The notes beneath the pieces are model-generated. The model searched no databases and was not told the DNA's origin. It was given only the letters and a program-made list of their open reading frames with translations. Positions 1 to 7,467 of a DNA stretch of 39,712 bases are shown piece by piece; position 1 is the stretch's first letter; every line of letters starts with the position of its first letter. The position numbers and the translations under genes were made by a program. Origin of the DNA: Bacteroidota bacterium (lineage in GTDB: Bacteria > Bacteroidota > Bacteroidia > Bacteroidales > CAIWKO01); NCBI GenBank assembly GCA_037133915.1, contig JBAXND010000040.1, positions 1 through 39,712 on the forward strand. Reading direction: 5' to 3'.

Positions 1-28
1 GAAGCCGGGCTTATGCTTCGGCTTCTTT
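1..28 (+). terminator. Terminator-like hairpin inside left repeat arm
   Basis: A 7-bp stem GAAGCCG/CGGCTTC, with a possible inner GC/GC pairing around TTAT, is followed by TTT. It would end a transcript entering from outside the window on the left. The T-run is short, so efficiency is uncertain. Confidence 0.5.
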
Positions 29-53
29 CAAACTTTTACCGGACAACAGTGAA
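1..53 (+). repeat. Left arm of exact 53-bp terminal inverted repeat
   Basis: Bases 1-53 are the exact reverse complement of 39660-39712, and similarity stops abruptly after base 53. The arm begins with a hairpin (GAAGCCG at 1-7 pairs with CGGCTTC at 19-25) followed by a short T-run. It ends with ACCGGACAACAGTGAA, 14 bp before the first gene. It may be the edge of a longer dispersed repeat, with the contig stopping at an unresolved repeat node. No mobile-element gene is visible. Confidence 0.95.
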
Positions 54-67
54 AATAATTAGCATCT

Positions 68-547
68 ATGAAAACTAAAATCATTCTCTTACTGCTAATT
101 ATTGCAACACTTATTGGGTGCAAATATGAAGACGGACCTCTGATAAGTGTGAGAACAGTGGATCGTCGTCTTCAAGGAGATTATCATGCAGAATCGTTTC
201 AAATTGATGGGCAAAACGGAATGCAGATCTGGAACGATTCAATTTGTAATGATTATGTAAAAATACGGTTACAAGATCCGGGTGGTGCCGAATTTCATTT
301 TTTTTCAACTATAAAAAAGAATGACCTGAGCGGCGCTTATGAGTTTTCGCAGAATAAAAAAAATCTTCAGCTACTGGTTCAATGGGTTGACAGCTGTTAT
401 ACAGGATTTGGACCTTTCAAAATGGGCTGTTCATCATCATGGAAAATACACAAACTATCCAATAAAAGATTGTGGATGCAAACTACATTCAAAGGTCATG
501 ATTATTTCCTCAAATTGCTCAAGATAAAGGATTACCCCAAATATTAA
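68..547 (+). CDS. Lipocalin-like lipoprotein
   Basis: A 159-residue protein with a lipoprotein signal peptide. The hydrophobic stretch ends in a lipobox LIGC with the lipidated Cys at residue 18. The mature part starts KYEDGPLISVRTVDRRLQGD, which resembles the start of Bacteroidota lipocalin-like lipoproteins, where a short Asp-Gly-Pro segment precedes a beta-barrel. The rest is mostly beta-type sequence with several Cys and Trp. It is probably anchored in the outer membrane or periplasmic face; no ligand can be inferred. The gene starts 14 bp after the terminal repeat arm and ends 16 bp before the next gene, so the two are likely co-transcribed. Family placement is by eye. Confidence 0.75.
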   Translation: MKTKIILLLLIIATLIGCKYEDGPLISVRTVDRRLQGDYHAESFQIDGQNGMQIWNDSICNDYVKIRLQDPGGAEFHFFSTIKKNDLSGAYEFSQNKKNLQLLVQWVDSCYTGFGPFKMGCSSSWKIHKLSNKRLWMQTTFKGHDYFLKLLKIKDYPKY

Positions 548-563
548 TTACATAGGAAATCAA

Positions 564-2633
564 ATGAAAACAAAATCGATTTTACTATTAATAATCATAC
601 TGTTCTGTGAGTTAATTGCTACAGCTCAAATGCAGCAAGAGTACAATAACAATGTAAAGTACTGGTACTATAGAAACCGACTACGGTATTTTGTATTACC
701 TGTGGCAAATGTCTATCAAAAGGGAGGTTCCATGGTGTCAGATACCAGAAATAAATATCTTTCGGATGTGATATCTTACGCAGACCAAATGATGTATTTT
801 GGTTATTATTTGGGAGTACTCGCCACAGAATACAAGCTATTAACATCATATGGACAAGATGCTTCATTAACGCTAAATGAATTAGAAATTGCAATGGATT
901 CCTACATCAGAGTGGATCGCTGCGAACAAGACCATCCATGGTATAATTCATCAGCTGTTTATGATGGTTTCTTCATGCGGTCGGATGTTCCGGAATCATT
1001 TATCAGGGACCATCCTGAAATAAATGATGGCCTCACTCCAACCAATAATGTCTCATCACAAAACGCCGGGGAGCCTGCTTATGTAGACAATATTTCAGCA
1101 AATGATTTAATCAATCATGATATTACTTCTATTGGTGGAAATGTATCTACTTCCCAACAGTCAATTCATGAAATGAAATTAGGAGCGATGAGCCAGGATC
1201 AAGTGATTGGGCTTTTGAGAGGATTAGCGTTGGTGTATCGTTGCGTTCCTGCCGGATATTATGCACATGATAAAGCTGCGGAAATTGCTGATAAGACAAT
1301 TTCCTACATCTGGAACGCGGGTTCCTGGACAATAGTTGATCCGAACGGAGACCTTGTCCTTCGGGGAAATAATGCTACAGTATACTCAGTACCGCTAGCG
1401 TTAATAAATTCAACATTTGGGAACCCTATATATGGCTCGGTTAACTGGACGAGTTCCAATATAATATGGCAGGGATTCCAGATAGCAACAAGTAACTGCC
1501 CTGAATTGGAAATACCGCTAGCGGCAATGTGCGATTGCTGGAATGGACAAAATTCAGGCTTGCCCTTTTTGAATACTACCGAACTTGGAATAAAAAACAA
1601 TGCCTCATCAAAAAACTGGGACACTTTTTATCTATTATACTGGGAATACCTGCACAATAAGCCTACAAATCTTTTAAGTCTGGGAAAAGTTTATGACCAG
1701 CTTACAACCGCCCCTTGCGAAGGTCCATATTTTTATGGCGGGAACCTGTATCCGGATAATGGCTGGGCAAGCACGTGCAAGTTTCAACGAACTTATGATG
1801 TTCAAAATACCGGCGATAATGCCAGTGTGGGCAATTTCAATGGTCTCGACTACATGCTGCTGTATAACCTTTATCATATAATAAATCTCAGAGACGGGAA
1901 TGCATTACCCGGCTATATCGACCTCATACACCGCAATGTTTCAGGCGAGTATCCCAATGGTTTTGGTATCAATGCCGGTCCTCATTGCACCTATACGGGC
2001 AATAACGAAACGCCCTTATATATTGATGGATTTGAAACCATTGAATCGACTATGAAAATTGACAACCAGTGCCACCCCGCCCCGGTACTGAATTGCAGCA
2101 CGTCATGCACCGGAAACGTTATATATCGTGCAGGCAAGCGCATAAGCCTGAAACCCGGGTTCACGGCCAAAGCCGGAAGTTTTTTCCATGCCTACATTGA
2201 ACCCTTTGACTGTGGAAATATGAAGTCGGGAAATCTCTATGGATTCCACCGTCCGGAAGAGTTACCCGCCGGATTTATTGATAAATCAATCGTTACAGAA
2301 AACATAACTGCAGAGTCTGTCAGTAAAGACAGTTTAATCAATGATTTATCATTAGGGCAAACGATAACAGCCTATGATGAAGCTTTTTATGCCTTCCCGA
2401 ATCCCTTTGATAAAACCATTGAGATACATTTTATGCTTACAGAAACAGAAAATGTACACATCGTTGTACGTGATATTTATGGCAACATCATACAAACACT
2501 GACCGACGGTAAAAGCGCAGAGGGAGCACATACTCTAAGCTTTGATGCAACACCATTTAAAGCCGGTACTTATTTCTGCAGTATAGAATCAGTATCTATT
2601 AATAAAACGATAAAGCTTGTGAAAACAGAATAG
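564..2633 (+). CDS. Large secreted T9SS protein of unknown function
   Basis: A 689-residue protein with an N-terminal Sec signal peptide (MKTKSILLLIIILFCELIATAQ). The region from about 25 to 500 is not recognised; it is rich in Tyr, Trp and Asn and has helical segments that could form an alpha/alpha-toroid, but no catalytic motif could be assigned. Residues about 516-545 (YRAGKRISLKPGFTAKAGSF) match the short 3-coathanger stack element found in Bacteroidota secreted proteins. Residues about 607-689 form a type A T9SS sorting domain, with FPNPF, then an IYG turn, then GTYFCSIES. The protein is therefore probably exported through the type IX system and attached to or released from the cell surface. 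It follows the lipoprotein gene by 16 bp. Confidence 0.8.
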   Translation: MKTKSILLLIIILFCELIATAQMQQEYNNNVKYWYYRNRLRYFVLPVANVYQKGGSMVSDTRNKYLSDVISYADQMMYFGYYLGVLATEYKLLTSYGQDASLTLNELEIAMDSYIRVDRCEQDHPWYNSSAVYDGFFMRSDVPESFIRDHPEINDGLTPTNNVSSQNAGEPAYVDNISANDLINHDITSIGGNVSTSQQSIHEMKLGAMSQDQVIGLLRGLALVYRCVPAGYYAHDKAAEIADKTISYIWNAGSWTIVDPNGDLVLRGNNATVYSVPLALINSTFGNPIYGSVNWTSSNIIWQGFQIATSNCPELEIPLAAMCDCWNGQNSGLPFLNTTELGIKNNASSKNWDTFYLLYWEYLHNKPTNLLSLGKVYDQLTTAPCEGPYFYGGNLYPDNGWASTCKFQRTYDVQNTGDNASVGNFNGLDYMLLYNLYHIINLRDGNALPGYIDLIHRNVSGEYPNGFGINAGPHCTYTGNNETPLYIDGFETIESTMKIDNQCHPAPVLNCSTSCTGNVIYRAGKRISLKPGFTAKAGSFFHAYIEPFDCGNMKSGNLYGFHRPEELPAGFIDKSIVTENITAESVSKDSLINDLSLGQTITAYDEAFYAFPNPFDKTIEIHFMLTETENVHIVVRDIYGNIIQTLTDGKSAEGAHTLSFDATPFKAGTYFCSIESVSINKTIKLVKTE

Positions 2634-2654
2634 CATTCCCTTCCGCACAAAAAC

Positions 2655-2678
2655 AAATCTCGCTTTCATCGGAGATTT
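2655..2678 (+). terminator. Possible terminator after the T9SS protein
   Basis: AAATCTC at 2655-2661 pairs with GAGATTT at 2672-2678, followed by TTA. It lies 22 bp after the stop codon. The stem is AT-rich with a 10-base loop, so this is a weak call. Confidence 0.35.
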
Positions 2679-2739
2679 TAATCCTGACCAATATCATCAG
2701 CTATTTTCCCAATATTCGGCAAACTGTCGCACCTATTAT

Positions 2740-2770
2740 TTTGCAGTATGGTAAAAATTGTGCAACTTTG
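2740..2770 (+). promoter_or_regulatory. Candidate Bacteroidota promoter for the endonuclease gene
   Basis: TTTG at 2740-2743 and CAACTTTG at 2763-2770 are 19 bp apart. The second box differs from TAnnTTTG at one position. Transcription would start near 2776, leaving a leader of about 130 bases before the ATG at 2909. No other feature was found in the gap 2634-2908. Confidence 0.4.
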
Positions 2771-2908
2771 CGACAAGCAAATCGTTCTGTTGTATGACAG
2801 AAGATTGTTTTACTTTAGACAGCTTTTGTTATATTCTGTAAATCCTTCTAACAATTTAAAATTCAACATTTAGAATTTATAATCTCTCAATAATTTAACA
2901 TCATCATC

Positions 2909-5110
2909 ATGAAGAAAAAAATTACATTATTCGCAATTTTAATGGCTTTCACAGCTATTATATCATTTGCTCAAACCACACTGCCCACTTCATGGGCATG
3001 CGACCCGGCTGCACTACCCAACGGCTGGACAACAAATTTAACCGACTACTACAACAGCGGCAGCGCAGGCTTTTTCCATAATACGGCTCCTGCCTGTAAA
3101 TTCAATTCTCAGGGCAAGTTTGTGATGATTAATTTCACCGATTTACCCGGAACCGTTTCTTACTGGATAAGGGGCACATCAGGCTTTGCAGGAGGAACAT
3201 TTACAGTTGAAGAATCTGTTGACGGCAGCACATGGACTCCGGTTCACGTATTCACGGATGCCAATGTCAACAAAAACGTACTGGTAAACTATACGGATAA
3301 CCTGACATCCACATCACGTTATGTAAGATTTATGTACACAACCAAGGTATCAGAAAATATCTGTATTGACGATATCAGCATTACTCAGGCAACACCCGGT
3401 CCTGCTGCATGGATATCAATTAAAAACGGCACAACCACCATTCCTACGGGTTCGCAGCTTATTGTTGGAAATGCCCCGGCCACAACACTTAAAGTAATTA
3501 ATTCGGGGACTGATTCAACACTGTATCTTACAAGCAGCAATTTTACCGGAACCGACGCTTCAATGTTTGGTTTGACAGGGTTTCCGTCGAGTGTGCCGGC
3601 TCATGATTCGGTAACATTTACCCTCGACTTCACTCCTACCGGAGCTGATGGCAGCAAAACAGCCATACTCACTATCGGCAACAGCGACCCGAATAAAAAC
3701 CCCTTCGTCATTAATCTCTATGGTGTTAAAGGCAGCTTTGCAACAGAGCCTACCGCCAAAGCCATTAATGTTCATTTCACCTATCAAAAAACTTTTCAGC
3801 ACAATGTAGTCTTTGATGATCCTTCGGCAAAGCCTGAGCATTACATAGTACTTCGCAGTATAGACACACCTGTTGCCGATGAGCCTGTTGATGGCACAAC
3901 TTATAAAAAAGGAGCATACATTGGAACTTCACAGGTTGTCATGGTTTGCGACAGCGGAATTTCTTTCAGACCCTTATTCGTTGTTCCCGGAACCATTTAC
4001 TATTATAAGATATTCTCATTTAACGGACCCACGGGATATGAAAATTATCTTACAACCAACGCAGCCGCTGACAGTGTAATTACTGCCGACAATATGATAG
4101 GCACCTATTATGCCACCATCAACCCTGCCAGCCCGACCTTCAAAGCCGATCTTCACAATTTGATTAATCCGCATACAACCTTATACTATAGTGATTATGC
4201 CACCTACCTGATTCGCAACTACGAATCGCGCGATACGGTTGTTGCCAACACATCACAGAAAGTTGTAACCTGCATTTATTCAGGATATCCGACGGTTTAC
4301 ACCGATCCTTTCTCATGGTCAAGCATGAACCGCGAGCACACATTCTGTCAGTCATGGATGCCGACCGTTGGGTACTCAAACTTCCAGAACATGCCTGAAT
4401 ACAGCGATTATCACAATCTGTTTCCTGCAAGCACAACGGCCAACAGCCACCGTTCAGATATTCCTTTGGGCGTTGTTGTTCAGAATCCTCCCGACTGGAC
4501 ATACGGTGGTTGCAAAGTAGGTAATGATACAGCCGGCAACAAAGTTTTTGAACCCCGCGACGAACAAAAAGGTGATGCAGCACGTGCCATGATGTACATG
4601 CTGGTGTGCTATAACGGCGTTGGTGGCGAATTGTGGAAACTGCCCGATTATATCAGCGGATTCATGCCTTACGGACAGGATGAAGCCGTGCTGAAAGCAT
4701 GGAACATCAGCGATCCTGTTGACAACTGGGAAATGGGACGCAATGATTACATCCAGAGCGTTCAGGATAATCGCAATCCTTTTGTTGACAGTGTGCAGTG
4801 GGTAAATGCTTTTAACTTCTCAGATATGGGACAGGGCATTGTTCGCAACAGCCTGAGCGATTTCTCGGTGGTTGTTTTCCCAAGCCCGTCTGACGGTGAT
4901 TTCACAGTTCTTTATGACTGCCGGAATTCAGGACAGATTCAAATAAACATTACTTCGATGGACGGACAGCTTGTATTTACAACGACACAAGCCTGCACCA
5001 AAGGAACAAATACCATTTCGTTGAGCACAGCGCTGCCTTCGGGCCTTTATATGATGCGACTTGCCGGCGACGGTGGTGTTACTACCAAAAAAGTGCTGAT
5101 TAATAAATAA
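2909..5110 (+). CDS. Secreted endonuclease I family nuclease with T9SS tail
   Basis: A 733-residue multidomain protein. A signal peptide (to about residue 21, ending SFA-Q) is followed by a beta-sandwich domain (about 25-165), a choice-of-anchor-D-like Ig domain (about 170-275) and a fibronectin-III-like linker (about 285-390). The endonuclease I (EndA/NucM) domain spans about 400-640. Its signature is visible as REHTFCQSWMP near 475, EYSDYHNLFPA near 497 and FEPRDEQKGDAARAMMYM near 546, with the catalytic His in the first block. A type A T9SS sorting domain follows (FPSPSDGDF near 654 to the end, GLYMMRL). It likely degrades extracellular DNA/RNA for nutrient or phosphate recovery. It is monocistronic, with its own promoter candidate and terminator. 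Confidence 0.9.
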   Translation: MKKKITLFAILMAFTAIISFAQTTLPTSWACDPAALPNGWTTNLTDYYNSGSAGFFHNTAPACKFNSQGKFVMINFTDLPGTVSYWIRGTSGFAGGTFTVEESVDGSTWTPVHVFTDANVNKNVLVNYTDNLTSTSRYVRFMYTTKVSENICIDDISITQATPGPAAWISIKNGTTTIPTGSQLIVGNAPATTLKVINSGTDSTLYLTSSNFTGTDASMFGLTGFPSSVPAHDSVTFTLDFTPTGADGSKTAILTIGNSDPNKNPFVINLYGVKGSFATEPTAKAINVHFTYQKTFQHNVVFDDPSAKPEHYIVLRSIDTPVADEPVDGTTYKKGAYIGTSQVVMVCDSGISFRPLFVVPGTIYYYKIFSFNGPTGYENYLTTNAAADSVITADNMIGTYYATINPASPTFKADLHNLINPHTTLYYSDYATYLIRNYESRDTVVANTSQKVVTCIYSGYPTVYTDPFSWSSMNREHTFCQSWMPTVGYSNFQNMPEYSDYHNLFPASTTANSHRSDIPLGVVVQNPPDWTYGGCKVGNDTAGNKVFEPRDEQKGDAARAMMYMLVCYNGVGGELWKLPDYISGFMPYGQDEAVLKAWNISDPVDNWEMGRNDYIQSVQDNRNPFVDSVQWVNAFNFSDMGQGIVRNSLSDFSVVVFPSPSDGDFTVLYDCRNSGQIQINITSMDGQLVFTTTQACTKGTNTISLSTALPSGLYMMRLAGDGGVTTKKVLINK

Positions 5111-5118
5111 TACTGCCT

Positions 5119-5147
5119 CTGTACCCTTCGACAGGCTCAGGGTACAG
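5119..5147. repeat. REP-like hairpin with TTCGACA loop
   Basis: CTGTACCCT at 5119-5127 pairs with AGGGTACAG at 5139-5147. The loop contains TCGACAGGCTC. Palindromes of the type CCTTCGACAGGCTCAGG are widely scattered between genes in bacterial genomes. It sits just upstream of the terminator of the endonuclease gene. Confidence 0.6.
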
Positions 5148-5153
5148 TATAAT

Positions 5154-5198
5154 AATGCCGGACGTTTCGACAAAGTCAGCGTCCGGCATTGTTTTTTT
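5154..5198 (+). terminator. Rho-independent terminator of endonuclease gene
   Basis: An 11-bp perfect stem, AATGCCGGACG (5154-5164) with CGTCCGGCATT (5180-5190), is followed by G and seven Ts. The loop includes TTTCGACA, echoing the loop of the neighbouring hairpin. Confidence 0.9.
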
Positions 5199-5229
5199 GC
5201 AAAGCATTCAGTAAATATTTTTGACTGAA

Positions 5230-5261
5230 TTTGTCAGTTTGCAAAATTTCATGTAGGTTTG
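5230..5261 (+). promoter_or_regulatory. Bacteroidota promoter for glycosyltransferase-pyrC operon
   Basis: TTTG at 5230-5233, a 20-bp spacer and TAGGTTTG at 5254-5261 match the Bacteroidota -33/-7 consensus. The predicted start near 5267 leaves a leader of about 28 bases before the GTG start at 5295. Confidence 0.6.
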
Positions 5262-5294
5262 TTACGTTAAGTTATCTCACATAATTAATATAAA

Positions 5295-6053
5295 GTGACC
5301 GACAGCGTAGTCATCATCCCCACATACAACGAAAAAGAAAACGTTGAGAAAATGATCAGGAAAGTATTTTCACTGACTCAGGAATTTGATATCCTGGTAG
5401 TTGAAGATAATTCGCCTGATGGAACAGCAGCTATTATAAAAAGCCTGATGTCTGAATTTCCGAATCGTTTGCACATTGAAGAACGAAAAGGAAAACTCGG
5501 TCTGGGCACAGCCTATATTCACGGTTTCAAATGGGCACTTGCAAGAAATTACCAGTACATTTTTGAAATGGATTGCGATTTCTCCCATAATCCGGAAGAT
5601 CTTTCAAAACTTTATCACGCCTGCGCCATCAACGGTGCAGACCTTGCTATCGGTTCAAGATACATACGCGGTGTGAACGTTGTGAACTGGCCGATGGGTC
5701 GCGTGCTGATGTCGTACTACGCATCGGCTTATGTGCGTATGATAACAGGCATGAAAATCCGCGATACAACTGCAGGATTTAAATGTTATACACGCCGTGT
5801 TCTCGAAACTATTGACATGGGTAAAATCCGTTTTATGGGTTATGCCTTTCAGATAGAGATGAAGTTTACTGCATGGAAGCACGGATTTAATATTATTGAA
5901 GTCCCTATTATTTTTACCGACCGCACCGAAGGTCAGTCGAAAATGAGCCGTGGAATTTTTAAAGAAGCCATTTTTGGTGTGATGAGCATGAAAATAAAAA
6001 GCTGGTTTCGCACCTATAAAAAATTCGAGCGACCTGCTGAAACAATAAGCTAA
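5295..6053 (+). CDS. Polyprenol monophosphomannose synthase-like glycosyltransferase (GT2)
   Basis: A 252-residue cytoplasmic or membrane-associated GT2 enzyme. VVIIPTYNEKENVEKMI opens the nucleotide-sugar-binding fold. VVEDNSPDGT and MDCDFSHNP (the DxD-type metal/nucleotide site near residue 95) are typical of dolichol/polyprenol-phosphate mannosyltransferases. TAGFKCYTRRVLE and RTEGQSKMS complete the family pattern. It probably transfers mannose or another hexose from a nucleotide sugar to a polyprenyl phosphate for envelope glycans. It lacks the C-terminal membrane domain of longer homologues. The start is GTG; the reading frame and family N-terminus agree with it. It is followed after 33 bp by dihydroorotase, probably in one operon. 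Confidence 0.87.
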   Translation: MTDSVVIIPTYNEKENVEKMIRKVFSLTQEFDILVVEDNSPDGTAAIIKSLMSEFPNRLHIEERKGKLGLGTAYIHGFKWALARNYQYIFEMDCDFSHNPEDLSKLYHACAINGADLAIGSRYIRGVNVVNWPMGRVLMSYYASAYVRMITGMKIRDTTAGFKCYTRRVLETIDMGKIRFMGYAFQIEMKFTAWKHGFNIIEVPIIFTDRTEGQSKMSRGIFKEAIFGVMSMKIKSWFRTYKKFERPAETIS

Positions 6054-6054
6054 T

Positions 6055-6071
6055 ATAGCTTCGACAGCTAT
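6055..6071. repeat. Small TTCGACA hairpin between glycosyltransferase and pyrC
   Basis: ATAGCT at 6055-6060 pairs with AGCTAT at 6066-6071 around TCGAC. The loop motif is the same as in the two hairpins at 5119-5190. It is too short and lacks the T-run needed for a terminator. Confidence 0.4.
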
Positions 6072-6086
6072 TACAAACTGTTTATA

Positions 6087-7433
6087 ATGCCCCAGAAATT
6101 CTGCATTACCGATGCAACGATAGTGAACGAAGGCATTATCCGTAAGGGCAGTGTATTCATTGACAATGGCGTCATCCAGAGCATTACTGAAAAAGAAATT
6201 TCACCGGGTTATATTTTTGAAAACGATTATACGCACATTGATGCGGAAGGGCTTTTCCTCATTCCGGGTGTTATTGACAGCCATGTACATTTCAGAGAAC
6301 CAGGACTTACGCATAAAGAAGATATCCGAAGCGGAAGCAGAGCAGCAGTAGCCGGCGGCATCACAAGTTTTATGGAAATGCCAAACACCCTTCCCCAGAC
6401 GATTACGAATGCACTGCTGAATGAAAAGCATGAAATTGCCTCGCGCGATTCGATGGCCAATTATTCGTTTTATCTGGGCGCTACCAATGACAATATTGAG
6501 GAAATAAAAAAAGCTGACTTTTCAAAAGTGTGCGGTATCAAGGTTTTCATGGGTGCATCTACTGGAAATATGCTCGTTGATAATGAAACAGCGTTACAAA
6601 AAATATTCCAGTTGCCTGTATTGATTGCTGTTCACTGCGAAGATGAAACCATCATTACAAAAAACCTCGCTGCGTTTAAAGAACGTTTTAAGGAGCACAT
6701 TCCATTTACCGCTCATCCGCTGATACGCAGCCGGGAAGCCTGTGTTCAGTCAACACTGAAAGCTATTTCACTTGCATTAAAACACAACAGCAGGCTGCAT
6801 GTGCTGCATCTGTCCACTGCCGAAGAAGCCGCGCTGTTTGCCAACGGCAATGCATCAACAAAAAATATTACATCAGAAGCCTGTGTACATCACCTCTGGT
6901 TTAGTGATGAAGATTATGAAAAGCTTGGCGCGAAAATAAAAGTGAACCCCGCTGTAAAAAGTACCGACGACCGCGAAGCACTGCTGCAGGCCTTAAATGA
7001 TGGCACAATCGATGTTGTCAGTACCGACCACGCGCCACACACATTAGAAGAAAAATCGAACAATTATATGGAATGCCCGTCGGGCGGACCCATGATGCAA
7101 CATGCCCTGCCCCTGATGCTGGAGCTTGTACGCAAAAATAAAATTACGATTGAAACACTGGTACAGCGCATGTGCCACGCACAGGCCGATTGCTTCAGGA
7201 TAGAAAAACGCGGTTATATTCGCAAAGGCTATTATGCCGACCTTGTTCTTTTTGATCCTGACTTACCGTGGCAGGCAGGAAAGACCAACATGCTGAACAA
7301 ATGCGGTTGGTCGGCGCTTGACGGGCAGATTTTTCACAATTTTATTACACACACCTTCGTGAACGGCCGCCTTGCCTACAACGACGGGCGATTTGATGAA
7401 AGCGTGAAGGGAATGCCGTTGGTGTTTGAATAA
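6087..7433 (+). CDS. pyrC: Dihydroorotase
   Basis: A 448-residue amidohydrolase of the multifunctional/type-III-like dihydroorotase group, which interconverts N-carbamoyl-aspartate and dihydroorotate in pyrimidine synthesis. Metal ligands are visible: HVH at 66-68 within DSHVHFREPG, Lys152 in GIKVFMG (the probable carbamylated Lys), His183 in HCED, a His at 238 or 241 in HVLHLST, and Asp314 in STDHAPHT. The substrate-binding loop MEMPNT is near residue 96. All key residues are present, so it should be active. It is the second gene of an operon with the glycosyltransferase and is convergent with the outer-membrane protein gene, 22 bp away. Confidence 0.93.
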   Translation: MPQKFCITDATIVNEGIIRKGSVFIDNGVIQSITEKEISPGYIFENDYTHIDAEGLFLIPGVIDSHVHFREPGLTHKEDIRSGSRAAVAGGITSFMEMPNTLPQTITNALLNEKHEIASRDSMANYSFYLGATNDNIEEIKKADFSKVCGIKVFMGASTGNMLVDNETALQKIFQLPVLIAVHCEDETIITKNLAAFKERFKEHIPFTAHPLIRSREACVQSTLKAISLALKHNSRLHVLHLSTAEEAALFANGNASTKNITSEACVHHLWFSDEDYEKLGAKIKVNPAVKSTDDREALLQALNDGTIDVVSTDHAPHTLEEKSNNYMECPSGGPMMQHALPLMLELVRKNKITIETLVQRMCHAQADCFRIEKRGYIRKGYYADLVLFDPDLPWQAGKTNMLNKCGWSALDGQIFHNFITHTFVNGRLAYNDGRFDESVKGMPLVFE

Positions 7434-7436
7434 TTA

Positions 7437-7467
7437 TCAGACTCCAGTTTAATGACTAATAGTCTGA
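7437..7467. terminator. Weak inverted repeat between convergent genes
   Basis: TCAGACT at 7437-7443 pairs with AGTCTGA at 7461-7467. It overlaps the last codons of the minus-strand gene. Neither strand has a T-run, so a role in transcript ending is only possible. Confidence 0.25.

Noticed and set aside
1..53. Terminal inverted repeats of an insertion sequence spanning the whole window
   Set aside because: The 39.7 kb between the arms is core genome (rpoBC, tuf, ribosomal proteins) with no transposase, so the window itself is not a transposon.
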